From Argonema galeatum A003/A1 (GTDB lineage Bacteria > Cyanobacteriota > Cyanobacteriia > Cyanobacteriales > Aerosakkonemataceae): a stretch of 64,000 nucleotides of DNA. This document shows positions 35,446 to 45,587 of the stretch, piece by piece; positions within the stretch are counted from its first letter, which is position 1; each line of letters starts with the position of its first letter. The stretch lies in assembly GCF_023333595.1 (NCBI RefSeq), contig NZ_JAIQZM010000017.1, positions 1-64,000 on the forward strand, read 5' to 3'. The translations under genes and the position numbers were made by a program. The notes under the pieces are model-generated. The model made no database searches, was not told the DNA's origin, and saw only the letters and a list, made by a program, of their open reading frames with translations.

Positions 35446-35742
35446 ATGACAGATTCTCTAGCACGGCGTCTGGAGCAATACACTTCAAGGCGTCCGCAGG
35501 AAGTCCTAATAGTAACAGCCCAAATCGCAGGCGAAGAAGACCAAGTGGCTATTTTTAAAGGATATTCCAGTTCTTTGATGCGTCCGACCGCTTTCGATCC
35601 AGATGTGACTGTATTGCCGGACGAGGCCAAGATTATCGCGATCGATCGCGTAGCAAGTCCTTATAATCCCGAATCTCCCCGTTACATACAACAAGGATTG
35701 ACTTGGGAGACAATCCAACCCTTGTTGTCAGAGGTTGGGTAG
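35446..35742 (+). CDS. Conserved-looking small cyanobacterial protein, 98 aa
   Basis: A small soluble protein with an alternating beta pattern (EVLIVTAQI, EEDQVAIFKGYSSSLMRP, AKIIAIDRVASPYNP) and a C-terminal helix (TWETIQPLLSEV). I believe it is an uncharacterised plant/cyanobacterial domain. No catalytic motif is visible. The upstream gap 35338-35445 holds AT-rich heptamer-like repeats that pair imperfectly with one another. Confidence 0.7.
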   Translation: MTDSLARRLEQYTSRRPQEVLIVTAQIAGEEDQVAIFKGYSSSLMRPTAFDPDVTVLPDEAKIIAIDRVASPYNPESPRYIQQGLTWETIQPLLSEVG

Positions 35743-35801
35743 ACTCACATCTTCCAGATGACTCCATCAGGCTGAAAAAACAGGGTTTATCAACGAAAAA
35801 T

Positions 35802-35912
35802 CGGCTCTTTCGGAGTTGCTATGCTTTTGTTCAATTAAGAACATTTTTATTTCTTTTCTCCTCTCCCCCTCTCTCACTCTGCTCAAATAGCATAGTAAAT
35901 ATGGAAGAGCCG
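35802..35912. mobile_element. MITE-like element, CGGCTCTTTCGGAG family, copy 1
   Basis: A 111-bp element with CGGCTCTT/AAGAGCCG ends and inner CTATGC/GCATAG pairing, containing TTTGTTCA, AGAACATTTTTATT and a pyrimidine-rich TTCTCCTCTCC run. A second copy lies at 46078-46184. It has no coding capacity. Confidence 0.75.
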
Positions 35913-35936
35913 CGTGATACGGGAAATTCTCTGTTG

Positions 35937-36041
35937 TCATCAGGGGTTAAATTTTTACCGCAGATGAAGAGAGATAAACGCAGATAAACGCAGATAAGAG
36001 AGGGATTTTTTGAGGCAATCGATGCGTAAGGACATGATATG
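35937..36041 (-). repeat. TATCTGCG dispersed repeat, reverse copy
   Basis: Reads on the minus strand as TTATCTGCGTTTATCTGCG...GCGGTAAAAATTTAAC...GATGACAACAGAG, matching the copies at 31821, 31949 and 52757. It lies between the MITE-like element and glmM. Confidence 0.75.
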
Positions 36042-36112
36042 AGGTAGGGGGAATTCCGGAAAGTGTTATCCTCCAGTGTAAGTAAGTGTGTTGTCTGGAG
36101 TGTTTGGAAAAT

Positions 36113-37609
36113 ATGGTTACAACCCCCATCGGGACTCAACTGTCTAGCGCTTCCTCTTCGCCATCGTCCGCTTCCGAATCTATCCTTATGGCAAAATCGC
36201 TCAATCTCAATCCTGCTTACAACCTAATTAATTTGCCCGCAACGCCTTTGTTTGGAACTGATGGGATTCGCGGCAGAGTGGGAGATTTGCTGAGTGCCGA
36301 ATTAGCTCTACAAGTCGGTTTTTGGACTGGTCAAGTGTTGCGATCGCAGGCAGTAAGCTCTGAAGCCCCAGGGCCGATCGTTTTAGGCCAAGATACTAGA
36401 AACTCCAGCGATATGTTGGCAATGGCCCTAGCCGCTGGTCTTACTTCGGCTGGACTAGAGGTTTGGCAGTTGGGGATATGCCCTACTCCCTGCGTAGCTT
36501 ACCTAACCAGTATTTTCCAGGCAGCAGGAGGAGTAATGATCTCGGCTAGCCACAACCCGCCAGAGGACAACGGGATTAAAATTTTCGGGCCAGGTGGTAC
36601 GAAGCTGTCCAAAGAATTGCAAGCACAAATTGAGGCAGGACTTCGGGGACAGCAGATTGAGAGTTCTGTTGTGAGGGTTTCGGGAAGACACTACCATCGC
36701 CGTGAGTTGCTCAACGAGTATGCCCTGTCGCTTCAGAAACCGCTCTTGCCAGATATCGATCTGCGGGGAATGCGAATTGTGCTGGATCTGGCTTGGGGAG
36801 CGGCTGTGGGACTTGCGCCGAAGATTTTTGCCGAAATGGGAGCGGAGGTGATTTGCCTGCATGAGAGTCCTGATGGCGATCGCATTAATGTCAACTGCGG
36901 TTCGACTCATCTTGAGCCTCTCCAGCACGCGGTGAAGCAGCATCAAGCGGATATGGGATTTGCTTTTGATGGGGATGCCGACCGCGTACTGGCTGTGGAC
37001 AGCCAAGGTCGCATCGTTGATGGCGATCGCATCCTCTATTTCTGGGGAAAAAGTTTGGCCTTGGGGCAACAATTGCCCAACAATACGATCGTGACTACCG
37101 TCATGGCTAACCTCGGTTTTGAACGAGCTTGGCAAAATTTCGGCGGTCAATTCCTGCGGACGCCAGTGGGCGACCAGTACGTTCATGCGGAAATGCTCCT
37201 CCACGGTGCTATGCTGGGTGGCGAGCAATCGGGACATATCCTCTGCCGTCATTACGCTGTAACTGGCGATGGTTTGTTAACGTCGTTGCATTTGGCCGCA
37301 CTGGTAAAACGGATGAATGTTTCCTTATCCGAATTGGTGGATGGAAGTTTCCAGACTTACCCCCAGCTATTAAAGAATATTCGGGTGGAAGACCGCGATC
37401 GTCGTCTGGGTTGGAAAAACTGCGATGTTCTCACAAGCGCGATCGCACAAGCAGAAGCTGCAATGGGAGACTCCGGACGTATCCTCGTTCGCGCTTCTGG
37501 AACCGAACCCCTCATTCGCGTCATGGTGGAAGCCGTCAGCGCCGAACTCGCCGACCACTGGGCTGACAATCTAGTTCTAGCCGTTCAGCAATATCTGAAT
37601 AGGGGCTAG
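36113..37609 (+). CDS. glmM: Phosphoglucosamine mutase
   Basis: GlmM converts glucosamine 6-phosphate to glucosamine 1-phosphate on the way to UDP-GlcNAc for peptidoglycan and lipid A. The phosphoserine loop is [12 protein letters not shown] with Ser146, the metal loop is [14 protein letters not shown], the sugar loop is GGEQSGH, and the phosphate-binding loop is [15 protein letters not shown] choose the ATG at 36113 (GGA upstream), giving 498 residues. An upstream GTG would add nine. The first 35 residues are Ser-rich and poorly conserved, longer than in most bacterial GlmM (about 445-450). Confidence 0.95.
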   Translation: MVTTPIGTQLSSASSSPSSASESILMAKSLNLNPAYNLINLPATPLFGTDGIRGRVGDLLSAELALQVGFWTGQVLRSQAVSSEAPGPIVLGQDTRNSSDMLAMALAAGLTSAGLEVWQLGICPTPCVAYLTSIFQAAGGVMISASHNPPEDNGIKIFGPGGTKLSKELQAQIEAGLRGQQIESSVVRVSGRHYHRRELLNEYALSLQKPLLPDIDLRGMRIVLDLAWGAAVGLAPKIFAEMGAEVICLHESPDGDRINVNCGSTHLEPLQHAVKQHQADMGFAFDGDADRVLAVDSQGRIVDGDRILYFWGKSLALGQQLPNNTIVTTVMANLGFERAWQNFGGQFLRTPVGDQYVHAEMLLHGAMLGGEQSGHILCRHYAVTGDGLLTSLHLAALVKRMNVSLSELVDGSFQTYPQLLKNIRVEDRDRRLGWKNCDVLTSAIAQAEAAMGDSGRILVRASGTEPLIRVMVEAVSAELADHWADNLVLAVQQYLNRG

Positions 37610-37763
37610 GGGCTAGCCCCTTCCTACATAAGAGTTAACAAAGGGCCGCAGCCAACAGAGAAGCTTGTCTGCGGCGGTATTGGCTTTGGTTTTGTATAAC
37701 AGCTTACTACTTTGTATAAAACGACACGAAACTCTTTAGCTTTTTAGCTCATATTTTTTACAT

Positions 37764-37865
37764 AGGACTTACGAATTTAATTTTGCACCCACTACAGATG
37801 TAGGGGCAATTCATGAATTGCCCCTACATCTAGGGTGAAAAGCGCCAACAATCATGGTAAGTCCT
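37764..37865. mobile_element. MITE-like element with AGGACTTAC ends, copy 2
   Basis: AGGACTTAC at 37764-37772 and its complement at 37857-37865 bound a 102-bp element with an inner palindrome GTAGGGGCAATTCATGAATT (continuing to GCCCCTAC). The ends match the 1783-1898 element while the centre differs. The rest of the gap 37610-38082 contains a GGGGCTAGGGGCTAGCCCC string at 37601-37621 and a run of AAATCTA heptamers before the next gene. Confidence 0.7.
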
Positions 37866-38082
37866 GTTAAAGTGGCTGTACTGCACCTTGCCTTAGCAGC
37901 TATAGTGATCTCCCAATCAGAAATTTTCATAATTTTGATAATTTGTTGAACTCACATCTTGCCCCCGGTCAGAAACCAGGTTTGGAACAACTGCCCTTAC
38001 CTGAAAGCCTATATTTTTGGTGGATAAACCCGATTTCTTCGGCCTTATTGGAGTTCCTAAAATCTAAAATCTAAAATCTAAA

Positions 38083-39549
38083 ATGGTATTATCCGTGCTG
38101 CCTTTCACTTCTGAACTAAACGTGACTCAGATCGCTATCGCTAGAGAAATTAGTGCAGCAGTTGTCAATGTGAGCGGTCGTCAGCGGATGCTCTCTCAAA
38201 GGACGGCGCTGTTTTCCCTCAGACTGGTTTGCTCTCAAGATAAGGTTGAGCGGTCAGAATTGCGATCGCAGTTGTTAGTTGCGATCGATTTAATGGAAAA
38301 GTCGCATAATGGATTGATCGATGGCGATCCTGAGATGAAACTACCAGGAAACCCTTCTACGGTAGTAAAAGCGATGTACTTTGAACCACCGCTTAATTTA
38401 GACGGGCAGTTTCGGAAATTCATCGCCCAAGTCAGAGCCTTAGCGCAAGTTGAAGACAGCGATCTTACTCAGGATCATCCCCATCTGCTTTACATCCTGG
38501 ACGCTGCTGACGGCGGACTGCTAGATGCTTTAGATGCGATCGTCAGTCAGTATCAGAAAGAAAGCGAAGCTGAGCAACTGGAGCTTGACATCAACCAGAT
38601 CCAACTCTATAAGCAAAGTTGTGCCGCCACTGCCGCCGCCCAAGCGCAAGCTCAAGAACTGGAAAAAGCACTGCAAGACTTACAACAGGAACGGGCTAAG
38701 CTCATTCACACCGAAAGAATTTCCAGCCTCGGTCAACTGGTTGCTGGTGTTGCTCATGAAATCAACAACCCAATCAACTTTATTTACGGAAACTTGACTT
38801 ACGCGAACAACTATGTAGAAGACCTACTCAAGCTGCTGCACCTTTATAAAAAGGAATATCCCAACCCCAGTCCTTCCATTGAAGACAAAATTACAGATAT
38901 TGACCTGGATTTTCTGCTCCAAGATCTGCCTAAAGTTCTATCTTCTATGAAAATCGGTGCCGATCGCATCCGTCAGATTGTCATGTCGCTGCGGACTTTC
39001 TCTCGAATGGACGAAAAGGAAATGAAGCCAGTTGATATTCACGAGGGCATTGAGAGTACGCTGTTGATCTTGCACAGCCGTCTGAAAGGCAAAGGCTCTA
39101 GTCCTCAAATCAAAATAATCAAAGAGTACGGCGATTTACCGTTAGTGCAATGCCACGTCGGTCAACTCAATCAAGTATTAATGAATCTTCTCTCCAACGC
39201 AATTGACGCTCTGGAAATGGGGACTGGGGACTTTTCAATCCCAAATTCCAAATCCCAAATCCAAAATCCCCAGATTCTGATTCGCACTGAAGCGTTACAC
39301 CCCGATTATATTAATGTGCGGATTGCCGATAACGGGCCGGGGATAACAGAGGAAGTAAAAGCGCGACTATTTGACCCTTTTTTCACTACCAAGCCGGTAG
39401 ATAAAGGTACTGGGCTAGGATTGTCGATCAGCCATCAGATTGTAGTGGAAAAACATGGGGGGTCGCTCCGGTGCGTGTCCGAACCGGGACAGGGGACGGA
39501 GTTCTGGATTGAAATTCCGATCCGTCAAAAGTCATTAGTCATCTGTTAA
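38083..39549 (+). CDS. Histidine kinase with PilJ-type sensor domain, 488 aa
   Basis: The N-terminal part (residues about 10-165) has the PilJ_N/NarX-like pattern IAREISAAVVNVSGRQRMLSQ but no membrane segments, so it would sense in the cytosol. A coiled coil follows (190-215). The H box is GVAHEINNP with His225, and the HATPase domain has NLLSNAIDAL, RIADNGPGI and GTGLGLSISHQIV. Near residues 385-397 a short repeat-derived peptide (PNSKSQIQNP) interrupts the ATPase domain where the paralogue at 39951 has a different linker. The ATG overlaps the last AAATCTAAAATG unit of a heptamer array. No response regulator is adjacent. Confidence 0.9.
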   Translation: MVLSVLPFTSELNVTQIAIAREISAAVVNVSGRQRMLSQRTALFSLRLVCSQDKVERSELRSQLLVAIDLMEKSHNGLIDGDPEMKLPGNPSTVVKAMYFEPPLNLDGQFRKFIAQVRALAQVEDSDLTQDHPHLLYILDAADGGLLDALDAIVSQYQKESEAEQLELDINQIQLYKQSCAATAAAQAQAQELEKALQDLQQERAKLIHTERISSLGQLVAGVAHEINNPINFIYGNLTYANNYVEDLLKLLHLYKKEYPNPSPSIEDKITDIDLDFLLQDLPKVLSSMKIGADRIRQIVMSLRTFSRMDEKEMKPVDIHEGIESTLLILHSRLKGKGSSPQIKIIKEYGDLPLVQCHVGQLNQVLMNLLSNAIDALEMGTGDFSIPNSKSQIQNPQILIRTEALHPDYINVRIADNGPGITEEVKARLFDPFFTTKPVDKGTGLGLSISHQIVVEKHGGSLRCVSEPGQGTEFWIEIPIRQKSLVIC

Positions 39550-39613
39550 TGACTTTTGACCGAAAACCAAAAAGGTCAGAGAACTAATTAAACGTAAAAC
39601 TGCTGCGTCCTTA

Positions 39614-39644
39614 GAAACCCGGTTTCTTGGAGAAACCGGGTTTC
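39614..39644. repeat. GAAACCCGGTTTC palindromic repeat, copy 4
   Basis: Stem of 13 bp, 5-base loop. The remaining gap to 39950 is AT-rich, with a second palindrome AAATTGAATTTTTTATAAAA (about 39748-39780, pairing AAATTGAATTTTT with AAAAATTCAATTT) and no supported gene. Confidence 0.85.
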
Positions 39645-39950
39645 TGGGTGTTCAAAATCCAAAATCGATCGATCAATTGGCAATTTTGTAAATTTCGATT
39701 CAATTTCGTGATGCGATCCCAAATATTATATAAAGTTCAACGAAATTAAATTGAATTTTTTATAAAAAATTCAATTTAGTATAAAATAAAAATATGGTTG
39801 CCTAAAGTCAGAATTAAACGCATTAATAATTCCTGACTTAATAAAGTTTTGTAAAGGTTAAGTTTTTGAATCAAAAAGCTCAAAGCTTACACGCAACTAA
39901 TCGTAAAAAAGGCTTTTTGGGCACGAAAAAGGATGTTTGTGAGGATAAAT

Positions 39951-42737
39951 ATGCTTGGATCTTTATCTTTTTTACCTCGGTTATCACCAGTGTTTTCATA
40001 CAGCAATAAATTCGGATTAATCCAGATTCAAGACTCTCGTAAACGGAGCGCGGTGATGCGAAAAGTTATCGATCGCATCTGGAACTCTCTGGAGATGAAA
40101 GTGGGAGTGGCATCAGGGTCGCCCCTACTCCAGACAGCTGTGGATGAGGTTGCCAACTTACTGCATCTGGATCGTTGTAGTTTTTTGTGGTACTATCCTC
40201 ACACACAAAGGGTTCAATTGGTTTACGAGCAGGTGCGAGGCGATCGAGAACCTATGCAATGGGCGTATGATGGGGTAGAAATGTTTCGATCGGCAGCAAG
40301 TGTCCTAGCCCAAGGGCAATTGGTAGTCAGCAGCGGCACCGAACCGACAACTGGAGCCTTTAGTGCTATTTCGCGATCGCTCACCCAATTGCCGATTTTC
40401 CAACATCAGAAAAACAAGCTTCAGCACAATAAAACAGGGGTTGTTTCTGGCGCAGAGATGCAGCCAGACATCGCCAAGCTATTAGTTCCAGTCTGTCGAA
40501 GTAGCGCCGAAGAAACATCTATACAGGAAAGTAGGATAGGACTGATGGCCTGTTTGCGCTCAAAGCCCCGCAATTGGTCGCCAGATGAAATAGAAATAGT
40601 GCAGTTAGTCGCCCAACAGCTCGATATCGGCATCAGCCAGACAAAACTTTACGATCAAAGCCAGAAACAGGCACAGCGAGAAAAACTGATTAACCAAATT
40701 ACTAGCCAAACTCGCCAAAGCTTAGATATAGAAGCAATTTTAACTTCTGCGATCGCGCAACTGTTGGATGCCTTAGAAGTAGACCGCTGTCTAGTTCATT
40801 TGGTAGAAGACTGTCGCGAACAAGATCTGGGAAGTAAGGGAGAATGCCCTATTTCCTCGAAATCGGAAATTTTCTGGGAGACAGCCCATCGAGTCGCCTA
40901 CCGACGCCAACATTTGTATGAAGTTTGTCGAGAACCATTTCCACCGACTATAGATGATTTCGATACCCACGGGCCGATTACCCAGTGGGTAATTAAATAT
41001 CGTCAAACAGTTATCATCCCCGATATTACTCAAGACCCCCGCATTGGAGCCCAAAACGAAGAATACAAAAAAGCTCAGATAAACTCTTCTTTAGTTGTAC
41101 CAGTGCAGGCTAATAACGTACTGCACGCCATTCTTTATCTAAACCAATGTGGCTACAATCGATATTGGTCTAAAAACGATCGAGAATTAGCCGAAGCGGT
41201 TGGCAATCAGCTAGCTATTTCGATCCAACAAGCTTGTCTCTATGCCCAAACTCGCGCTTCAATGGAACGGGAATCGCTCCTGCGGCTAATCAGCGATCAA
41301 ATTCGCGGCACTCTAGATTTGAAAACGATCTTACAGACAGCGGTGCGCGAGGTGCAAAGTTTACTAAAAACAGACCGGGCAGCGATTTATCAATTTACTC
41401 AAGATTGGCAAGGTGAGGTGGTGGTAGAACAGACAACGGGCAAGTGCGTTTCTATTATGGGGGAAATGAGTCAAAATAGTTGTTTTTTCAGCAAGTCTGT
41501 CTACCCATACCTGGGAGAACGGGTACAGGCTATCAACGATGTATTTAATGCGGACTTAGATGATTGCCATATTGCTTTATTGCAGGAGTTGGAAGTGCGA
41601 GCTACGCTGGTTGTGCCTATACCTAAAACTGAAGAATTAGGAGAGTTAGTAAGTGAGAAAGAAAAAGAAAATCCACATCTAAATTCTCCTTCTCGTTCTG
41701 TCTGGGGATTGCTGATTGTCCACGAATGCGAAGGGCCTAGAGTTTGGCAGGCGTCTGAGGTTGAGTTGCTGCAACAGCTGGCAATTCAGGTGGCGATCGC
41801 AATTCAGCAAGCCGAACTGTACGAACAAGCCCGCACCAGCGCCACAGCTGCCCAAACCAAAGCTGAAGCCCTAGAAAAAGCTATATACGATCTCCAGCAG
41901 ACTCAAGCACAATTAATTCAGACCGAAAAAATGTCCAGCCTCGGCCAGCTGGTGGCCGGTGTCGCCCATGAAATCAACAATCCGGTCAATTTTATCTACG
42001 GCAACTTGACCTACGCAAACAGATATACTCAAGACTTGCTAAAGCTAGTGAGTTTGTATCAGGAGTTATATTCCGAACCTGTCCCGGAAATCCTGGAGTG
42101 TGCTGACGACATTGACTTGGAATTTCTTATAGAAGATTTTCCCAAAATTTTGTCCTCGATGGAAGTAGGGGCCGATCGCATCCGTCAAATTGTCCTCTCT
42201 TTGCGGAATTTCTCGCGACTCGATCAAGCCGAAATGAAGCCAGTCGATATTCACGAAGGCATTGACAACACGCTGCTAATCTTGCAAAACCGCCTCAAAA
42301 CCAACGGAGGACGTACCCAGGTTGAGATTATTAAAGAGTATGGCGACCTGCCTTTGGTGGAGTGCTACGCGGGACAGCTCAATCAAGTTTTTATGAACCT
42401 TTTGAGCAATGCGATCGATGCAGTCGAAGAGTTTGCAGTCAATGGAAACGCAACTGAGACTCCCCAGATTCGGATTCGCACCGAAATTTTGCAGCCCGAC
42501 TATATCACGGTGCGGATTGCCGATAACGGGCCCGGAATGACAAATTCAGTGAGGACGCGACTGTTTGACGCTTTTTTCACCACCAAGCCGGTGGGACGCG
42601 GTACAGGACTGGGTTTGTCGATTAGCTATCAGATTGTGGTGGAAAAACACAAAGGGGCGTTCTGGTGCGAGTCAGAACCGGGAAAAGGAGCAGAGTTCTT
42701 TCTTGAGATTCCGCTGCGCCCATACGAGCGTGCCTAA
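39951..42737 (+). CDS. Triple-GAF histidine kinase with a cyanobacteriochrome GAF domain
   Basis: Order of domains: GAF1 (about 50-215), GAF2 (240-430), GAF3 (445-635), a short coiled coil, a dimerisation/phosphoacceptor domain (GVAHEINNP, His673) and a HATPase domain (NLLSNAIDAV, RIADNGPGM, GTGLGLSISYQIV). GAF3 carries DDCHIALL with Cys539-His540, the canonical bilin-attachment pair of cyanobacteriochromes. It also carries NSCF with Cys511, exactly 28 residues earlier, which fits the second cysteine of DXCF-type blue/green photoswitches. GAF1 and GAF2 lack the canonical cysteine. I start at the ATG at 39951 with GAGG upstream; an ATG at 39933 adds six residues. It is a paralogue in its kinase half of the gene at 38083. 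Confidence 0.92.
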   Translation: MLGSLSFLPRLSPVFSYSNKFGLIQIQDSRKRSAVMRKVIDRIWNSLEMKVGVASGSPLLQTAVDEVANLLHLDRCSFLWYYPHTQRVQLVYEQVRGDREPMQWAYDGVEMFRSAASVLAQGQLVVSSGTEPTTGAFSAISRSLTQLPIFQHQKNKLQHNKTGVVSGAEMQPDIAKLLVPVCRSSAEETSIQESRIGLMACLRSKPRNWSPDEIEIVQLVAQQLDIGISQTKLYDQSQKQAQREKLINQITSQTRQSLDIEAILTSAIAQLLDALEVDRCLVHLVEDCREQDLGSKGECPISSKSEIFWETAHRVAYRRQHLYEVCREPFPPTIDDFDTHGPITQWVIKYRQTVIIPDITQDPRIGAQNEEYKKAQINSSLVVPVQANNVLHAILYLNQCGYNRYWSKNDRELAEAVGNQLAISIQQACLYAQTRASMERESLLRLISDQIRGTLDLKTILQTAVREVQSLLKTDRAAIYQFTQDWQGEVVVEQTTGKCVSIMGEMSQNSCFFSKSVYPYLGERVQAINDVFNADLDDCHIALLQELEVRATLVVPIPKTEELGELVSEKEKENPHLNSPSRSVWGLLIVHECEGPRVWQASEVELLQQLAIQVAIAIQQAELYEQARTSATAAQTKAEALEKAIYDLQQTQAQLIQTEKMSSLGQLVAGVAHEINNPVNFIYGNLTYANRYTQDLLKLVSLYQELYSEPVPEILECADDIDLEFLIEDFPKILSSMEVGADRIRQIVLSLRNFSRLDQAEMKPVDIHEGIDNTLLILQNRLKTNGGRTQVEIIKEYGDLPLVECYAGQLNQVFMNLLSNAIDAVEEFAVNGNATETPQIRIRTEILQPDYITVRIADNGPGMTNSVRTRLFDAFFTTKPVGRGTGLGLSISYQIVVEKHKGAFWCESEPGKGAEFFLEIPLRPYERA

Positions 42738-43214
42738 TTGTACTTGCTAAGTGCTTCGATCGCATCCCCCGTGGGGCGGATGTTGGATGTCGATCGCGCC
42801 TACAAAAAATCGGCTCGATGTTATACTGTTGGCGATCGGAGACTGAGTTTTTTTACGCTAGTAGGGATTTCGTAAGAGATCTTTCGGTTCTACCAACAAA
42901 TTATCCTGGGAATGCTTAGCCCCAGAGCGTGCCCGTGCGAAGTCTCATAACATACTGAGTCGCATTTTATTGTGTTCCAAAACACCAATTGAGGGTGACT
43001 AGAATCACAACAAAAGTATGTTAACTTAGCAGATCTTTATTCCGATCGCAAAATATACTTGTTTATATTGCTTATTTGTCGAGTCGTTACACATTCGAGG
43101 TTAGCGGTTAACGGTTAACAGTGCCTAAACAAGCAATCTGTAGCACAGCGTGAAATTAAACTATAAAAAAGCAGAGTAAAGATAAAATCTGCCATACTTA
43201 GGCTGCCGGAAAAA
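42738..43214. other. Gap with no supported gene
   Basis: 477 bases between two signalling genes. I see GGTTAGCGGTTAACGGTTAA near 43098-43117, a short CCCCCGTGGGGCGG hairpin-like stretch near 42766 and several CGATCG sites. Nothing looks coding or clearly regulatory. Confidence 0.6.
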
Positions 43215-45491
43215 ATGACCCACAGCGATCGCTCACCAGAAGAACAGCGACAAAGCGATGAAACCTATCGCTTTATAATTAACCACATCAAAGAAGCGCT
43301 CTTCCAGACAGACGCCAGTGGATTCTGGACATTTCTCAATCCTGCTTGGACAGAAATTACCGGATTCACAGTTGCAGAAACACTCGGCAAAAGTATTCTA
43401 GATTACATTTATTATGATGACAAAAAACGGAATATAGAGATATTTCAGAGCCTAATTGAAGGCCAAAAAGAAAACTGCCGATATAAAATTCGATACATAA
43501 CTAAAAATGGTGGCTTTCGTTGGATTGAAGTTTATGCGCGATTAACAGTCGATCGCAACGGTGCTATTATAGGCATATCCGGCTTTCTGAACGATATTAC
43601 CTCTAGCAAACAAGTCGAAGATATCCTCACACAGCTTAACGCAAAATTAGAAATAAAAGTTCTAGAACGGACAGCGGAATTAAGGAAAGCCCTAGAGCAA
43701 TTGCAGAGCGAGATTGCCGATCGTAACAAAGCAGAAAAAGAATTAGAAAAATCGCTTTCTCTCCAGCAAGCAGCACTGGAATCCACTGCTGATGGAATTT
43801 TTGTGGTTAACAAAAACAGAAAGATTGTCGGTTTTAATCAAAAATTTGTCCAAATGTGGCGTCTTCCTCAATCCATCCTAGCCTCTGAGGATGATGAAGA
43901 AGTAGTGTCGTTTGTCTTGCATCAGCTAAAAAATTCCGAAAAATTCCTCACCAAAGTAAATGAATTGTACGCCGATCCTGAAACAGAATCTTGGGACATT
44001 TTGGAATTTAAAGATGGGAGAATTTTTGAGCGCTATTCTCAGCCTCAGCGCGTTGGAGAACAAGTCGTTGGCAGAGTTTGGAGCTTTCGGGATATCACCG
44101 AGCGTCGGATGGCAGAACAAACAATTCGCTATCAAGCTTTACACGACCTTTTAACAGATTTGCCCAACCGGATACTGTTCAACGAGCGGCTATCTGCGGC
44201 ATTGTCAAATGCCGCAGATAGCCAAGGAATGCTCGCTGTGATGTTTTTAGATTTAGATCGTTTTAAGACAATCAACGATACACTAGGTCACGTTTTTGGC
44301 GATCAGTTGTTACAAATAGTTGCTGAACGACTCACCAATTGTCTGTGGCAGCACGATACCGTTGCTCGTTGGGGAGGGGATGAATTCACCCTGCTGCTGC
44401 CCCAAATCAGTTGTGTAGAAGATGCTGGTAGGATCGCCAAAATAATTTTAGATGCTCTTAAGCAGCCTTTTAATATAGAAGGGCACCAACTTTATATCAG
44501 TAGCAGTATTGGCATTGCTTTCTATCCTTATGATGGCGAAGATGCCGAAACACTTATAAGAAACGCAGACGTGGCCCTATATCGTGCTAAGGAACAGGGT
44601 CGCAATAATTACCAGTTTTACAAAGCGGCGATGAACTCCGAAGCTTCCGAGTTGTTGATACTAGAAAACAAGCTGCACCAAGCTTTAGAAAGGGGAGAAT
44701 TTGTCGTCTACTACCAACCTCAAGTTAATACTACCACTGGCAAAATTACCGAAATGGAGGCTTTAGTACGTTGGCAGCATCCTGACTTGGGGCTGATTTC
44801 TCCAGCAAAATTTATTCCGTTAGCTGAGGAAAACGGACTGATCCTACCCATCGGCGAATGGGTGCTGCGAACTGCCTGCGCCCAAAATAAAGTTTGGCAG
44901 GATGCGGGTTTCCCATCGTTATGCGTAGCGGTTAACCTTTCTGCCCGCCAGTTTCAACAACCCAATCTCGTGGAAATGGTGGCGCGAGTTTTGTCAGAAA
45001 CAGGGCTCTTGCCCTGCTTTTTGGAGTTGGAAATTACTGAAAGCATTGCTATGCAAAATTTAGATTTTACTAGGGCAATCCTGAAAGACTTGCACAGTAT
45101 GGGTGTCTCCATTTCTATGGATGATTTTGGCACGGGATATTCTTCGCTGAGCTATCTCAAAAAGTTCCCGCTTGATAAGCTAAAAATTGACCAATCTTTT
45201 GTGAGGGAATTGACAACTGACCCGAATGATGCAGCTATTATTAGTGCGATCGCAGCTTTGGGAAAAGTATTGAATCTCAAGATGGTGGCAGAAGGGGTGG
45301 AAACAGAAGAGCAAAGAGATTTTTTACAAAGTATCCAATGCGAATATATGCAGGGTTATTTGTTCAGTCGGCCTCTATCGGCTAAGGATGCAACCCAAAT
45401 TCTGCAAAAGTCTTGGCCGATTACAGTCAAAACTTCTGCCAGCTATTGTTCTGTTTGTCCCAATAAGGGAGCTAAGCTGTCACACATCTAA
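43215..45491 (+). CDS. PAS-PAS-GGDEF-EAL cyclic-di-GMP enzyme, 758 aa
   Basis: Two PAS domains (about 12-135 with WTEITGFTVAE and RYKIRYITKNGGFRWIEV; 185-295) precede a GGDEF domain (300-465, RWGGDEF intact) and an EAL domain (485-735). In the EAL domain EALVRW, NLSARQF, EITES, DDFGTGYSS, KIDQSFV and VAEGVETEEQ are intact, so phosphodiesterase activity is expected. The position of the RxxD inhibitory site before GGDEF reads WQHD, so product inhibition is probably lost. It is probably a cytosolic redox-, light- or ligand-tuned regulator of c-di-GMP and thus of motility or aggregation. It lies after two sensor kinases on the same strand but with a 477-base gap. Confidence 0.94.
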   Translation: MTHSDRSPEEQRQSDETYRFIINHIKEALFQTDASGFWTFLNPAWTEITGFTVAETLGKSILDYIYYDDKKRNIEIFQSLIEGQKENCRYKIRYITKNGGFRWIEVYARLTVDRNGAIIGISGFLNDITSSKQVEDILTQLNAKLEIKVLERTAELRKALEQLQSEIADRNKAEKELEKSLSLQQAALESTADGIFVVNKNRKIVGFNQKFVQMWRLPQSILASEDDEEVVSFVLHQLKNSEKFLTKVNELYADPETESWDILEFKDGRIFERYSQPQRVGEQVVGRVWSFRDITERRMAEQTIRYQALHDLLTDLPNRILFNERLSAALSNAADSQGMLAVMFLDLDRFKTINDTLGHVFGDQLLQIVAERLTNCLWQHDTVARWGGDEFTLLLPQISCVEDAGRIAKIILDALKQPFNIEGHQLYISSSIGIAFYPYDGEDAETLIRNADVALYRAKEQGRNNYQFYKAAMNSEASELLILENKLHQALERGEFVVYYQPQVNTTTGKITEMEALVRWQHPDLGLISPAKFIPLAEENGLILPIGEWVLRTACAQNKVWQDAGFPSLCVAVNLSARQFQQPNLVEMVARVLSETGLLPCFLELEITESIAMQNLDFTRAILKDLHSMGVSISMDDFGTGYSSLSYLKKFPLDKLKIDQSFVRELTTDPNDAAIISAIAALGKVLNLKMVAEGVETEEQRDFLQSIQCEYMQGYLFSRPLSAKDATQILQKSWPITVKTSASYCSVCPNKGAKLSHI

Positions 45492-45587
45492 GGCAGAGGG
45501 GCTAGGGGAATTTTAGATTTTAGATTTTAGATTTTATTTCAATTCTTTAATCTTTCATCTAAAATTTCAAATCCTCCCCCACTCTCT

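Noticed and set aside
36503-37252. 249-codon minus-strand frame inside glmM
   Set aside because: It lies entirely antisense to conserved GlmM motifs and has no ribosome site or domain.
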